Part shown: positions 16,306 through 28,040 of the stretch, one piece after another
Layout: every line of letters starts with the position of its first letter
Numbering within the stretch: the first letter of the stretch is position 1
Assembly (NCBI GenBank): GCA_016946835.1
Contig: JACVTC010000179.1
Span: forward strand, 257,501-306,567
Length of the DNA stretch: 49,067 nucleotides
From: Neocallimastix lanati (nom. inval.)
Taxonomy: Eukaryota > Neocallimastigomycota > Neocallimastigomycetes > Neocallimastigales > Neocallimastigaceae
Direction of reading: 5' to 3'
Program-made: the position numbers and the translations under genes
The notes under the pieces: model-generated
Databases searched by the model: none
What the model was told of the DNA's origin: nothing
What the model saw: the letters and a program-made list of their open reading frames with translations, nothing else

Positions 16306-18262
16306 TTATAATTTGTCTTCAAGGTACTTAATAGATTTGCTTATAATGCTAACAGCGCGATCAATTTCATCCTTGGTAACAATAAGTGGTGGAAGAAGAC
16401 GTAAAGTATTCATACCACAGGTAATAACTAATAAACCTTGTTGACGACAAACATCAGCAACAGCAGCTGGAGTAACTTTTTCATCTAAAGCAACACCAAT
16501 CATTAAACCTAAACCACGAACTTCCTTAACAATCTTACAACCTTTAGTAGCTTCAATAAGTCCTTTCTTCAAGTAAGCTCCCTTTTCACGAATTTCAGCT
16601 AAAAATTCTGGTCTATTAATGGTACTAAAAACAGCGGCACCAACATGAGTAGCTAATGAGTTACCACCGAAAGTAGTACCATGATCACCTGGCTTAATAG
16701 TTTTAGCAACCTTTTCAGATAAAACAGTTGCACCAATTGGAATACCACCTCCAAGAGGCTTAGCTAAAGTGAAGATATCAGGAGTAATATCATAATATTG
16801 ATGGGCATATAATTTACCAGTACGACCAACACCAGTTTGAATTTCATCAACAATTAAAATAGCATTAACTTCATCACATCTCTTTCTTACATATTGAATG
16901 AAATCTTTATTGGCTGGAGTTAAACCACCTTCTCCTTGAACACATTCAAGAATAACACCACAAACATTTTCATCAATATTTTTTTTTGCAGCTTCAATAT
17001 CATTGTATGGAGAATATTTGAATCCTGGTAATAATGGAGTGAATGGTTTTTGGTACTTTTGATTAGGAGTAGCTGATAAAGCACCTAATGAACGACCGTG
17101 GAAGGCATGGTTGAATGATAAAATAACATTTTTGTTTTGAGAAATAGTTTTACCATATCTTCTAGCGAATTTAATAGCAGCTATTATTATTGATAATAAT
17201 ATTGTTGTCATTATTATAATTATTATTATAATTATAAAATTATTATTAAAATTATTATTAAAATTATTATTAAAATTATTATTAAAATTATTATTAAAAT
17301 TATTATTATATTTATTTAAATTATTTGTAGTATGATTATAAAGTTTGGGTAAAAAATAATAAGAAAATAGTTTCATTTCACAAAAAAAATTTATATTTTT
17401 GTTGTTAAATTTATAAATACTATTTTATATAAAAATTATATAATAATAAAGAAGTTATTTAATTGATTATTTTAAACTATTAAAAAAATTTACCTTCATT
17501 AGCTTCTGTACCAGAATTACCGAAGAACACTTTAGCACCATCAGCAAATTTACCTTTTTTTCCTAAACTTTCAACAATTAATTTAGCTAATCTAGCTGGA
17601 TTTTCATTGTGATATAAATTACTAACATGAATAATTTTTGTGATTTGTTCCTTAATAGCATTAACAATAATTGGATTGTTATGACCAAGACTATTAACAG
17701 CAATACCAGAAGCAAAATCAAGATACTTACGATTAGCAGTATCATAAACATAAACACCTTCACCATGATTGAAAATTATATTTGGTCTTCCATACAAAGG
17801 AAGAAGATATTTGGAATCTTCATTTAATTTTTCAATAGTACCCTTTGCAGTTTCACTATCAGCATGAGTAACCTATTAATATATTATTATATTTATATTA
17901 ATACATTTAATTTTTATTAAACAATTCAAATTTTAAAAGTATTAAATAAAACAAAATTTTATTAATTATTGGATCGAATTTCAATATTTAAATACCTCAA
18001 TAGTAACATTTTTACTGGAAATGGTTGAATATTTTAAATTTTGAATCTATTATAGTAAATGTTTAGATTATTAAGCAAATCCTTTATTTTAATTATTTTA
18101 TTGATATATAATCATTTAATATCATTTTTAAATTATCTAAAATATTATATATACTTTGTTTAAAAAAAATTTATTTAAAGAAGAGTGTGTTCTAGATGAA
18201 ACTGGAATCAAATATTGACTAATTTGATTAGATTTGGTTAAAGTCTGTGTTAAGAAACTCAT
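16306..18262 (-). CDS. ARG8: Acetylornithine aminotransferase, organelle-targeted, 4 exons
   Basis: Minus-strand exons in transcript order: 18262-18155, 18046-17996, 17872-17494, 17180-16306. Phases join to 470 codons plus stop. It is a fold-type I PLP enzyme that converts N-acetylglutamate semialdehyde to N-acetylornithine in arginine synthesis. Signatures: RPNIIFNHGEGVYVYD, YLDFASGIAVNSLGH, NSGTEANEAA built across the last splice junction, HAFHGRSLGALS, VDEIQTGVGRTG, and TLAKPLGGGIPIGAT with the PLP-binding Lys at about residue 320, then TTFGGN. The first 52 residues contain no acidic residue and are rich in Ser, Thr, Asn and basic residues, so they look like a mitochondrial-type presequence. 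In an anaerobic fungus the target would be the hydrogenosome (inference). Introns are 108, 123 and 313 bp; the largest carries a TTATTAAAA repeat. Confidence 0.94.
17218..17310. repeat. (ATTATTAAA)n tract in intron 3 of the aminotransferase gene
   Basis: About seven 12-bp-class ATTATTATTAAA-like units lie inside the intron 17181-17493. Read through on the minus strand they would encode an Asn/Phe repeat, a likely trap for gene prediction. Confidence 0.8.
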
Positions 18263-18328
18263 TTTTAATATATCTTTACAAAATTTAATAAATTCTTTAT
18301 ATATATAAAAAATATAAAACATATAAAA

Positions 18329-18359
<31 letters not shown>

Positions 18360-19657
18360 TAACATATTATAATGTATAAATTTATATATATATTACATAT
18401 ATACATATATGAAATTTTAGTAAAAATATATTTATATTTTATTATTTAATTTTTTAATTTAAAGTCTTCATTTAATTTTCTTCTTTACAATTATTATATA
18501 TTATTTAATATACTTTTATAAAAAATTTAATTATAAATATTATTTAACTTAAATATAATTATTCCTATATATATATTATTTTAATATAATTATCAAAAAT
18601 TTATATTATATATATATTAAATACCCTTTTATATTTTTCAAAATTAAATATAAAGAAAAATAAATTATTATGAACAATAACTGATTGTGTAATAATAGAA
18701 AAAATCATACATTTAATTGATATTTATATTAAAATTTTTCTTAAAAGAATAGAATTTTAAAAATTTCTTGATTGGTAGATTTATGATTTGATTTTTTTTC
18801 AGCATTAAATATTACATTTGTATTTATTAATATACATAAAAAAGACTGAAATTAATTTTTTAATATAAAAAAATACGAATTATTTATTAATCTTTTTATA
18901 ATTTATCATATATTAAATTTTTTTAATTTTTCTATTTTAATAAGAAAATTATGTAAAAAATATATGAAAATATGAAAATATGAAAATTTAAAAATAATAA
19001 AAATATATTAAAAAGATAATCTATAATGGTAATTTACTTTTTTAATTACTTATTTTTATTTTTCTTAAACATAAATGTTAAAAAAGCACTAGCATAATAT
19101 TACTCATTTTTCTTATCTAATATTAAAATTAGAGAGAGAAAAAAAGGTAATACTTTACAATAGTAACATAGTATATTATTTATAGATACTGACCCGAAAT
19201 TGATAAATATAAAGATTACTGAAATTCAAGAAAATAATATTAAAAATAATAAATTTTATTAATCATATAATGTATCAAAATTTGAACAACTTTAAATTTT
19301 ATCTGATTAGTAAAATCTACTGATCCGTTTTTATATATTAATAATTTTTTGTTCTGTCCACTTTTTTTTTTTTTTTTTTTTGGTTAAGCATTTTTTTCTA
19401 ATATTAATAATTAATAATAATTTATTAAATTATTTTTTATTATTATTTAATATATATTATTTAGTTTGTTTATGTAATTATTATTATTATTATTAATTAA
19501 TTATTTAATATTATTAATTTTTATTCATTATTTTTATTATTATTATTACCATTATTCATTATTATTATTATTATTATTATTACCATTATTCATTATTATT
19601 ATTATTATTATTATTACCATTATTCATTATTATTATTATTATTATTATTACCATTAT

Positions 19658-19692
<35 letters not shown>

Positions 19693-20160
19693 TAACATTA
19701 TTAATATTAATAAAATACTATTACATGTTCATGAAGAGTTATATTAAACTATTATAAAATTTTATATTATAATAATATAATAATATATTGAAATATTTAT
19801 TTTATATATTTGTTTACAATATTAATTTTTTTTTCAATAATTCTTTAATTTCTTTCTCATATATAATAAAAAAATTAAAATACTATTTTATGAATTAAAG
19901 GATATAAACGATTCTAAATCAATAATAAAAAAAAGCGGCTAATATGAAAACTCTATTAAAATAGCAATATTATTTATTTTATAATATTATTTTAAATATC
20001 AACTTTATTTTTTTTAATTTGATTAATTATTTTATAATTCTTTTTGATCACAATGAATATGTATAAAGGTTTTTATCTTTGTAGATGTTTTATATTTTAT
20101 ATTTTTTAAAAAAATTCATTGAAAAGTCTATAATGTTGAAATTATTATTATTGAATGATT
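18263..20160. other. AT-rich intergenic region
   Basis: Upstream of the aminotransferase gene. An AT microsatellite (about 18333-18361) lies 70-100 bp upstream of its ATG. No gene is recognised. A short open stretch near 19185-19260 is too small to call. Confidence 0.5.
19535..19692. repeat. 34-bp minisatellite, four units
   Basis: Units of ATTACCATTATTC followed by an ATT run. The ACC positions at 19548, 19582, 19616 and 19650 give an exact 34-bp period. It has probably grown out of an ATT microsatellite. Confidence 0.9.
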
Positions 20161-20174
20161 TCAAAAAAAAAAAT

Positions 20175-20345
20175 ATTGTTTTCCACGAATTGTCTTAATT
20201 CACTATATTTATAATTATTTTCTTTTATTAAATTAATACGAATTTGAGAACCAGTTTTATTATAGTTAACTTTAACAAAACTTTTAACCTCAAGGGAAAT
20301 ATTATATAAATAAAACCAAGCATACTTTGCAATACCAAATTATCT
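20175..20345 (-). pseudogene. Detached, degraded unit of the 63-residue repeat protein
   Basis: On the minus strand it aligns with 24770-24900 inside the repeat gene. Shared stretches include TTTTCTTTTATTAA, ACTTTAACAAAA and GAAATATTAT versus GAAATTTTAT. The translation resembles the unit with KNFVKANHNRKGSQILIELI. It has no frame of its own and lies beyond the 3' end of the gene, separated from it by the 7-bp array. Confidence 0.65.
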
Positions 20346-20429
20346 TCCATTTAAATTATTAATTATTTATTTAAATAATAAATAACTTTTTTCTCTTTGC
20401 TTATAGACATTATAATAACTTAAAATATA

Positions 20430-20970
20430 ATCTATTTACTATTTATTATATATTATTTATTACATATTATTTATTATTTATTATTTATTATTTATTATTG
20501 TAAATTATCTATAATTATTATTAACTATCTATTATTATTTATAATTTATTATTTAATATTGTAAATTATCTATAATCATTATTTATAATTTATTATTTAT
20601 TTATTATTTATTTATTTATTTATTATTTATTATTTATTATTTATTATTTATTATTTATTATTTATTATTTATTATTTATTATTTATTATTTATTATTTAT
20701 TATTTATTATTTATTATTTATTATTTATTATTTATTATTTATTATTTATTATTTATTATTTATTATTTATTATTTATTATTTATTATTTATTATTTATTA
20801 TTTATTATTTATTATTTATTATTTATTATTTATTATTTATTATTTATTATTTATTATTTATTATTTATTATTTATTATTTATTATTTATTATTTATTCTT
20901 TATTCTTTATTTAATTATTTATTTACTTATTTATTATTTATTATTTATTATTTATTATTTATTATTTAAT
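20430..20970. repeat. (TTTATTA)n 7-bp tandem array
   Basis: A period-7 array, purest at about 20625-20895 and mixed with TTTA tetramers at both edges. It lies directly 3' of the repeat-protein gene, about 110 bp after its stop. Confidence 0.93.
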
Positions 20971-21077
20971 TCTTCATTTATTGGTTAAAGCCAAAAAAGA
21001 TATAATAAAAAAATTATACAGACTAAAATTGAAATTAAAGTTAAAAAAGATAAAAATGAAATAATTGAAAAGTTACA

Positions 21078-24000
21078 TTAACATATTTCTCTCCATCTAA
21101 TACTGCTTCTTACTGGATTAAGGATTGTATTATTCCTTCTTATATTATTTTCATAGTTATTTCCATCATTAACATTTATATTTTTTCTATTATATCTATA
21201 ATCGTTATTAATTGAATGAAAATTCCATGTTTTATAGATATTATTATTGGTATGATAATTACTTGTTGAAGGTCTACTATTATCATTATTATTTATTATT
21301 ATTATTATTTTTTCAAGATTATTGAAGTATTTATTGAATAACTTTATTTTTCCTTGTTTTATAAAATCGTATCTCCAACTATTATAATTAAATTTTTTTC
21401 TTTCATTTTCTAATATAGATTTCAAATGGAATTTAGACATGGATTTCCTTTCCTTTGATAGAGACAACATCATAATAATGAAGGTATTACTGTAAATATA
21501 ATGGTTAAAAATTACTTCTAAAAGATTATTATTATTATGTAAAAATTCCAGTAATAATTCACAATGATTATTTTGTAATGCTTTATTCATACAATTAGCA
21601 TTGAAGTCATTCTTTAATAAATAGTTTATATTTCTTTTATTTAAAAATTTATTACTTGATTTCCATAATTTTAACAAAAGTTGATCCCCTAAATCATTTA
21701 TTCTAATATTATTATTTTGTAATAATAAATTCGAAATTCGATAATTAGTATTAGAAAGAGCATGAAATAATGGAGAATCTTGAATTCGATTAATAGGTGC
21801 TATAGAAAATTTGTCTATAATATATTTAATAATTTCTGATGAGGCATCCTTTGAAATAGCAAAATTTAGTAAATTAAAATATTTATCATTCACATCTGTT
21901 ATTAAGATATTATTTTGAACAATATAATATTTTAATGAAGTAAAATTATTTAATTCAATCAATTCAATAATTTCTGATCTTTTATGGTTATAATGATATT
22001 TAATATAGATCTTTATATCATTAGGGATAGAATTACTTTGCTCATTAATATAATCCAATATATTAAAACTTTGATCATTTAATTGCATGAAATCGAAATT
22101 TTTCATTTGAGTGACATACTTTTTTAATTTATTTAAATTATTTTCTTCAATAATGTCAAATACTTCTTTTCTTTTCTCATTATAATGTGTAAGAATGTAA
22201 TTTTTGATTATTGAATATTTACTATATTTATCAAATTTTCTATAATAACTTAATAGATTAAAGTTTTCATCATTTAAATCCTCAAATATAATATTATTAT
22301 CTTTAGTATACTTTTTAAGATTCAATTATATCAACAATATCACCTCTATGTTTATAATAATGACTTATTATATACTCTTTTATATTGCTAAAAATTTTAT
22401 TATCTTTATTATTGCAATATTCCATAATACTAAAATATTCATCATTTAAATCTTTAAATCCTGAAATAGTATTTCTAGTTTTCAAAAAATACTTTATATT
22501 ATTTATTTGATTATTTTTAATAAAATTAATAAACATATATCTCTCGTTATCCCAATGAGTTATAATATATTCTTTTATATCTACTGAAGTATTCAGGGAA
22601 GAGTTACAATATTGTACAATATTGAAATTTTCATCATTTAATTTTTTAAATTCGATTTTATTTTTTAAGGAATATCGCTTCAATTCATTGAATTTGTTCC
22701 ATTGAATTATTCTCATTATTACTGATTTATTATCAAAAAAGGTATATATAATCAAGTATAGAGTATGAAATTTTTTTACTGTGAACCAAACAAAAATCTA
22801 AAATATTAAAAGGTTTTTCGTTAATATTCTTAATATCAATATTATTCTTTTCAATAAAATTTTTTAATTTTTCTATACTATTATCTAAAATCAAATTAAC
22901 AATGGTGCCTCTCTCTTGATCATAATGATTAATAACATAATTTTTCATTGTATTAGAAATTATTTCTTTATTTTTTAATTTAAAACAGTAATTTATTAAA
23001 TTAAAATTTTTTTGAGTTAATTGTTTTAATTCAATTTTATTTTGTGTAATATAATTTTCTAAATCAAAGACATTATTTTTTTTGATTAACTCAATGACAT
23101 TGAAATATTTTTTAATACTAAAAGTAAGATACAACAGGATATCATCATTAGTATTTTTCAAATATAATTTATGATATATGTCAAAATTAAAATTTTTATC
23201 ATTTATGGAAGCGAGTTCAATGTTATTATCATCAATGTATTTTTTCAATGAATCCAATTTATTATCTTGAATTAAATCAATAATTGCTCCCCTCATTCTA
23301 GTATAATGAGATAAAACATAATTGTTTGTATAAATTTTAATACCATTCCTTGGATTTCTACAATAATCTAAGATATTGAAAAAGTTATCATCTAATTTCT
23401 TAAATTCAAAATCTCTATTATTATTGTAATAACTTTTTATTAGATTAATATTATTTTTTCTTAATAGTTCAACTACAGCATATCTTTCTCTAGTGTAATG
23501 GCTTATGACAAAGTCTCTTGTGTATGGGAAAACATTATTTATAAAACAATTACAAAATTGTATTAAATCAAAATTTTTATCACATAAACTGGCAAGTTCG
23601 ATTTTCTTAGTTTCAATATATTCTATTAATTTACTAATATCATTACTTCTAAGTAATTCTACAACATTCCATCTTTCTCTTGTATAATGACTTAAAACAT
23701 AATATTTCATTTTTTGTGATATCTTGTTTTCCATAGAATTACAATAATCAATGATATTAAATTGATCATCATTTAATTTTTGGAATTCAATATTGTTTTT
23801 TACAACATAATACTTTAATTTAAGAATATCATTATTTTTAATTAATTCCACTACATTCCATCTTTTTTTAGTATAATGACTTATAATAAAATTCTTCATT
23901 TTAGTAGACACGCTATTTTCCGAAGAATTACAATAATCAATGATATTAAATTGATCATTATTTAATTTTTGGAATTCAATATTATTTCTTTCAACAAAGT

Positions 24001-25688
24001 TCTTAAATTTCAGAATATCATTACTTTTTATTAACTCTTTGAATGAATTAATATCATTCGAAATAAAGTAATAAAAAATATAATCTCTTATTTCTTGTTT
24101 GATTTTATTTTTATCATATAAGGTTTCGGTATATTTTAAGATATCAAAAGAACTGACATTTACTGTCTCTAGTGTAATATTTCGTTTATCCATATAATCT
24201 CGTAATTCCTTTATGTTATTTAATTTTAATAAATTTATAATAGCTTCCTTGTCTCCACTAATATGACTAACTAAATATTTAACAATATCTGGTGAAATGT
24301 TTTCCACATAAATTAATACATATTTAATTATATCAAAATATTCATCATTTAAATTCCTAATTTCAATATCATTCTCCTGTATATAACTTTTTAATTTTTC
24401 AATATCATTGGCTTGAATGATGTAAACGATATCACTTCTTTCTTTATTATAATGTGCTAAAATAAATTGTTTCATTTTATAAGAAATAATCTTTTGATTA
24501 AAAAGTTTATTAGATAAATTTTTAATATTGCAATATTTATCATCCAGTTCTTCAAAAACAATATTATTTATTTTGGAATATTCTTTTAAATTTTCAAATT
24601 CATTTTTATTTATAAAATGAATAACATCACTTCTTTTTTGGTCATAATTATTAAATATAAAATTTTTCATTTCCAAGGATATTTTACTTGTCTTAAAAAG
24701 ATTCGTTGAATAATCCAAAATATCAAAATTATTATTATTTAATGATTTTAAAGAAAATTTATTTTTATCCACAAATTTTTTTAATCTATTATATTTATTT
24801 TCTTTTATTAATTCAATGAGAATTTGGGAACCCTTTCTATTATGATTAGCTTTAACAAAATTTTTAATTTCGGGTGAAATTTTATTTAAAGAGAAACAAG
24901 TATAATTAACAATGTTAATATATGAATCATTTAATTCTTTTAGTCCTATATTATTTTCAATAATGTACTTAATTAGCCCATCTAAATCATTACTTTTTAT
25001 ATATTCTACTAACTTTCTTCTTTTCCGATCAAAGGATGCTATAACGAAATCTTTTACCATACAAGAAATAATTCTCCTATTGTATAATGAATTGGTATGA
25101 CGAATAATATCAAAATATTTATCATTATATTCTTTTAATTCAATATCATTTTCTTTAATATATTTCATTAAATGGTCCAAATTATTGCACTCTATTCGTT
25201 CAACCATTTCATATCTTTTCTTATTAACATGAGTTAAAACAAAAATCCTCATATTTAATGAAATATTGTTTGATTCATGAAAAACATATTTTATTATATG
25301 AATCATCATTTAACCTTTCAAGTTCAATGTCATTTTTTTCCAAATAAGTCATCAAATGTTTTACACTATTATTTTTAATTAATTGTATTATTTTTCTTCT
25401 TGTTTTACCATAATGGTTAATGACATAATATTTCATATTAAATGATATTTGTTTTGAACTATATATATATTCTATAATATTAAAATGCTCATCATTTAGA
25501 TTTTCAAATTCAATCTTATTGTTCTTCATATATGTTATGAGATTTTGAGTATCATTCTTTTTCATTAAATCAATAATCTTCTCTCTTTTCTCATCTAAAT
25601 GCTCAATAGCAAGGTCTTTCACTTCAACTGAAATATAATTTGTTGAAGTACAATTTTCTAATTTCTTATTTTCATTTTTCTGTAACAT
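21078..25688 (-). pseudogene. Giant ankyrin-like repeat protein, about 20 units of about 63 residues, three frame breaks
   Basis: Reading from ATG at 25688 to stop at 21080 gives four open segments (25688-25275, about 25309-22733, about 22755-22315, about 22325-21078) that together form one array of about 20 units. A unit runs: ELI-x-NN-xx-LK-xY-xx-NNIE-xx-LND, then FNII-x-YC, then IS-xx-MK-xYV-xx-HY-xxx-R. Units 10 and 11 (around 23700-24000) give a clean 63-residue period. Array continuity across each break shows frameshifts, not introns. The first loses or gains bases in an ATATAATA tract near 25295. The second lies at a T run near 22738. The third removes a few residues near 22322. The C-terminal part looks more like ordinary ankyrin repeats (LLNFAISKDASSEIIKYIID, SPLFHALSNTNYRISNLLLQ) and ends in an Asn-rich tail. 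Such proteins are expanded in anaerobic fungi. The function is unknown. Confidence 0.85.
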
Positions 25689-25742
25689 TTTTACAATTAT
25701 TTTTTTTTTTATCAAAATAGATATAAATATTAAAAGAAACAC

Positions 25743-26289
25743 TATTTATTATTAAAAAGAGATTTTGAATATTGTTACAGATCAGGGTTATACTATTTTC
25801 TTTAATAATAAATTTTCTTGGATTATTATGCTTAGATATATTATGTTTGACTTTTATTATAAGATTTCTAGCAAAAAAATGTATTTCACCAAAAATATTT
25901 TTTCCTTCAATAAAAAGATAAAAAAAATTTAAAAGTAATATTATTTAGTTTCTTTTTTTTTTTTTTTTAATTCATAATTTCGTAAATTATGTATCGTTTT
26001 ATTTTTAATTCTATATCTTTATTTTTATTTATTTTATTTTAATATTTTCATTTATTTTTTTAAAGAAAAAATATATATATATATTTTATTATTCACTATT
26101 AAAGATTTAATTTTATTATTTATCATTTCTTATTTTTTTTTTTTTTTTTTTTTTTTTTAATAATATTAATACCTTCATATACTTAAAATAAATAAAATTA
26201 ATAAAATAAAAAAAAAGTATATTATTTATGTCCAAAATTGATTAATATTTTTTTAATAATATTAATACCTTCATATACTTAAAATAAAA
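25743..26289. other. AT-rich region with a 35-bp direct duplication
   Basis: The sequence TAATAATATTAATACCTTCA plus ATACTTAAAATAAA occurs at about 26159-26193 and again at about 26254-26288, each after a T run. The second copy abuts the GC-richer island. No gene is seen. Confidence 0.7.
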
Positions 26290-26672
26290 CATAGACTTGC
26301 ACATATGGGTACCCATCTCCCATATGGCCATACAGTTATTAATTAACTGTAAGGTGATGAGTTATTGGCATACTGTATCAGCTTCGCCGCTCTCAATCGT
26401 CGTTACACACTGCCCGGAGATGCATTCCTAACGTTCCTACATATATCTCTAATGACCACGAGCATCAGAACGGAACCATTAACTCCTCCCTAGTGGGTGT
26501 AATCATTGGCGATTGGAAATTTTACAATCATCAAGGTCTATGCTTCAATTCAAAGCGTAGTATCAGGGTTGGGTGAAATAATCATCTGAGGGAAAGCCTT
26601 ATGGACATCACGTGTGGTCTCATGATATCCCAGGATAGAAAGGGGGTGGTGCGTTTCGGAATGTGGCTTTAA
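26290..26672 (+). ncRNA. GC-richer, hairpin-rich island; unidentified RNA gene or SINE-like element
   Basis: About 380 bp with much higher G+C than its surroundings and no long open frame. It begins with consecutive perfect hairpins: CATATGGG (26302-26309) with CCCATATG (26319-26326), then ACAGTTA (26332-26338) with TAACTGT (26344-26350). Further on are GCTT/AAGC around 26543-26560 and a long imperfect stem around 26615-26650. It ends with a GGGGGTGGTGCGTTTCGGAA module whose core GCGTTTCGGAA recurs in the tRNA-headed unit at 31971-32135. A second CATTTCGGAATGTGGCTT copy follows at about 26691-26708. I could not match it to tRNA, 5S rRNA or spliceosomal RNAs. The strand is inferred from the shared 3' module. 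Confidence 0.4.
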
Positions 26673-26708
26673 ATATTTTTACATAAATTTTCATTTCGGA
26701 ATGTGGCT

Positions 26709-27159
26709 TATATTATTTTTTTTATAAATTTTTATTTATGAATATATTATTTAAATATTAAAATAAAATGGCACATATAATTTCTTTGAAAAAATAATTA
26801 TTAAAAATATTTAAAATGTGATATATTTCAAAAAAAATAATGATTTACATTCGCCATATTCTGAAAATTTTTATTTATTTATTAATTTATTCATTTAATT
26901 ATTTAATAATAATATTTAATAATATTTCTTTTTATACTATTTTCTAATTATAAAGTTTGTTTATTATATGGAAATATAATAATTTACATTAATTTAAAAT
27001 ACTGTAAAAATTATAATAAAATTCATGTTAATATATATGAATATGCTATATCATTTATTTATTATATAATTTATTTGTTGCTAAATTCAGTTTTTATATT
27101 AATTTCATATCAATATCTTATTTATTTTATTTTATCATATTATATATTATTATTTCACT
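26709..27159. other. AT-rich spacer
   Basis: No coding or RNA signal seen between the island and the pentanucleotide array. Confidence 0.55.
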
Positions 27160-28040
27160 GCATATTTATTTTATTTTATTTTATTTTATTTTATTTCGAT
27201 TGATACTTGCAATTTATTATAATTCACATATTTATTTTATTTTATTAGTACTTGTATTTTTATTATAATTCAAATATTTATTTTGTTTTATTTTATTTTA
27301 TTTTTATTAATACTTGTATTTTTATTATAATTCAAATAATTTTTTTATTTTATTTTATTTTATTTTATTTTATTTTATTTTTATTAATACTTTATTCCTT
27401 TATATTACTTCACTATTTTATTTTATTTTATTTTATTTTATTTTATTTTATTTTATTTTATTTTATTTTATTTTATTTTATTTTATTTTATTTTATTTTA
27501 TTTTATTTTATTTTATTTTATTTTATTTTATTTTATTTTATTTTATTTTATTTTATTTTATTTTATTTTATTTTATTTTATTTTTATTAATACTTTATTC
27601 CTTTATATTACTTCACTATTTATTTTATTTTATTTCTTTTATTTTATTTTATTTTATTTTTATTAATACTTTATTCTTTAATATTACTTCACTATTTATT
27701 TTATTTTATTTTATTTTTATTAATACTTTATTCTTTAATATTACTTCACTATTTATTTTATTTTATTTCTTTTATTTTATTTTATTTTATTTATTTATTT
27801 ATTTTATTTATTTTATTTTATTTATTTTATTTTATTTTATTTTATTTTATTTTATTTTATTTTATTTTATTTTATTTTATTTTATTTTATTTTATTTTAT
27901 TTTATTTTATTTTATTTTATTTTATTTTATTTTATTTTATTTTATTTTATTTTATTTTATTTTATTTTATTTTATTTTATTTTATTTTATTTTATTTTAT
28001 TTTATTTTATTTTATTTTATTTTATTTTATTTTATTTTAT
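27160..28040. repeat. (TTTTA)n array with interspersed spacer units
   Basis: Pure TTTTA blocks (27411-27581, about 27818-28040) alternate with a recurring spacer that starts TTTTTATTAATACTTTATTC and ends TATTACTTCACTATTTA. It is seen near 27376, 27581, 27656 and 27715, with older variants near 27197 and 27240. The spacer resembles the one inside the RRM-gene intron. Several frames stay open through the array; I regard that as chance. Confidence 0.93.

Noticed and set aside
19185-19260. Possible small exon or gene remnant
   Set aside because: About 20 codons without a start, splice context or similarity I can recognise.
26290-26672. 5S rRNA or spliceosomal RNA in the GC-rich island
   Set aside because: A GGCCATAC string recalls 5S, but the rest does not fit 5S boxes or length. 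No U1, U2, U4, U5 or U6 core motif was found.
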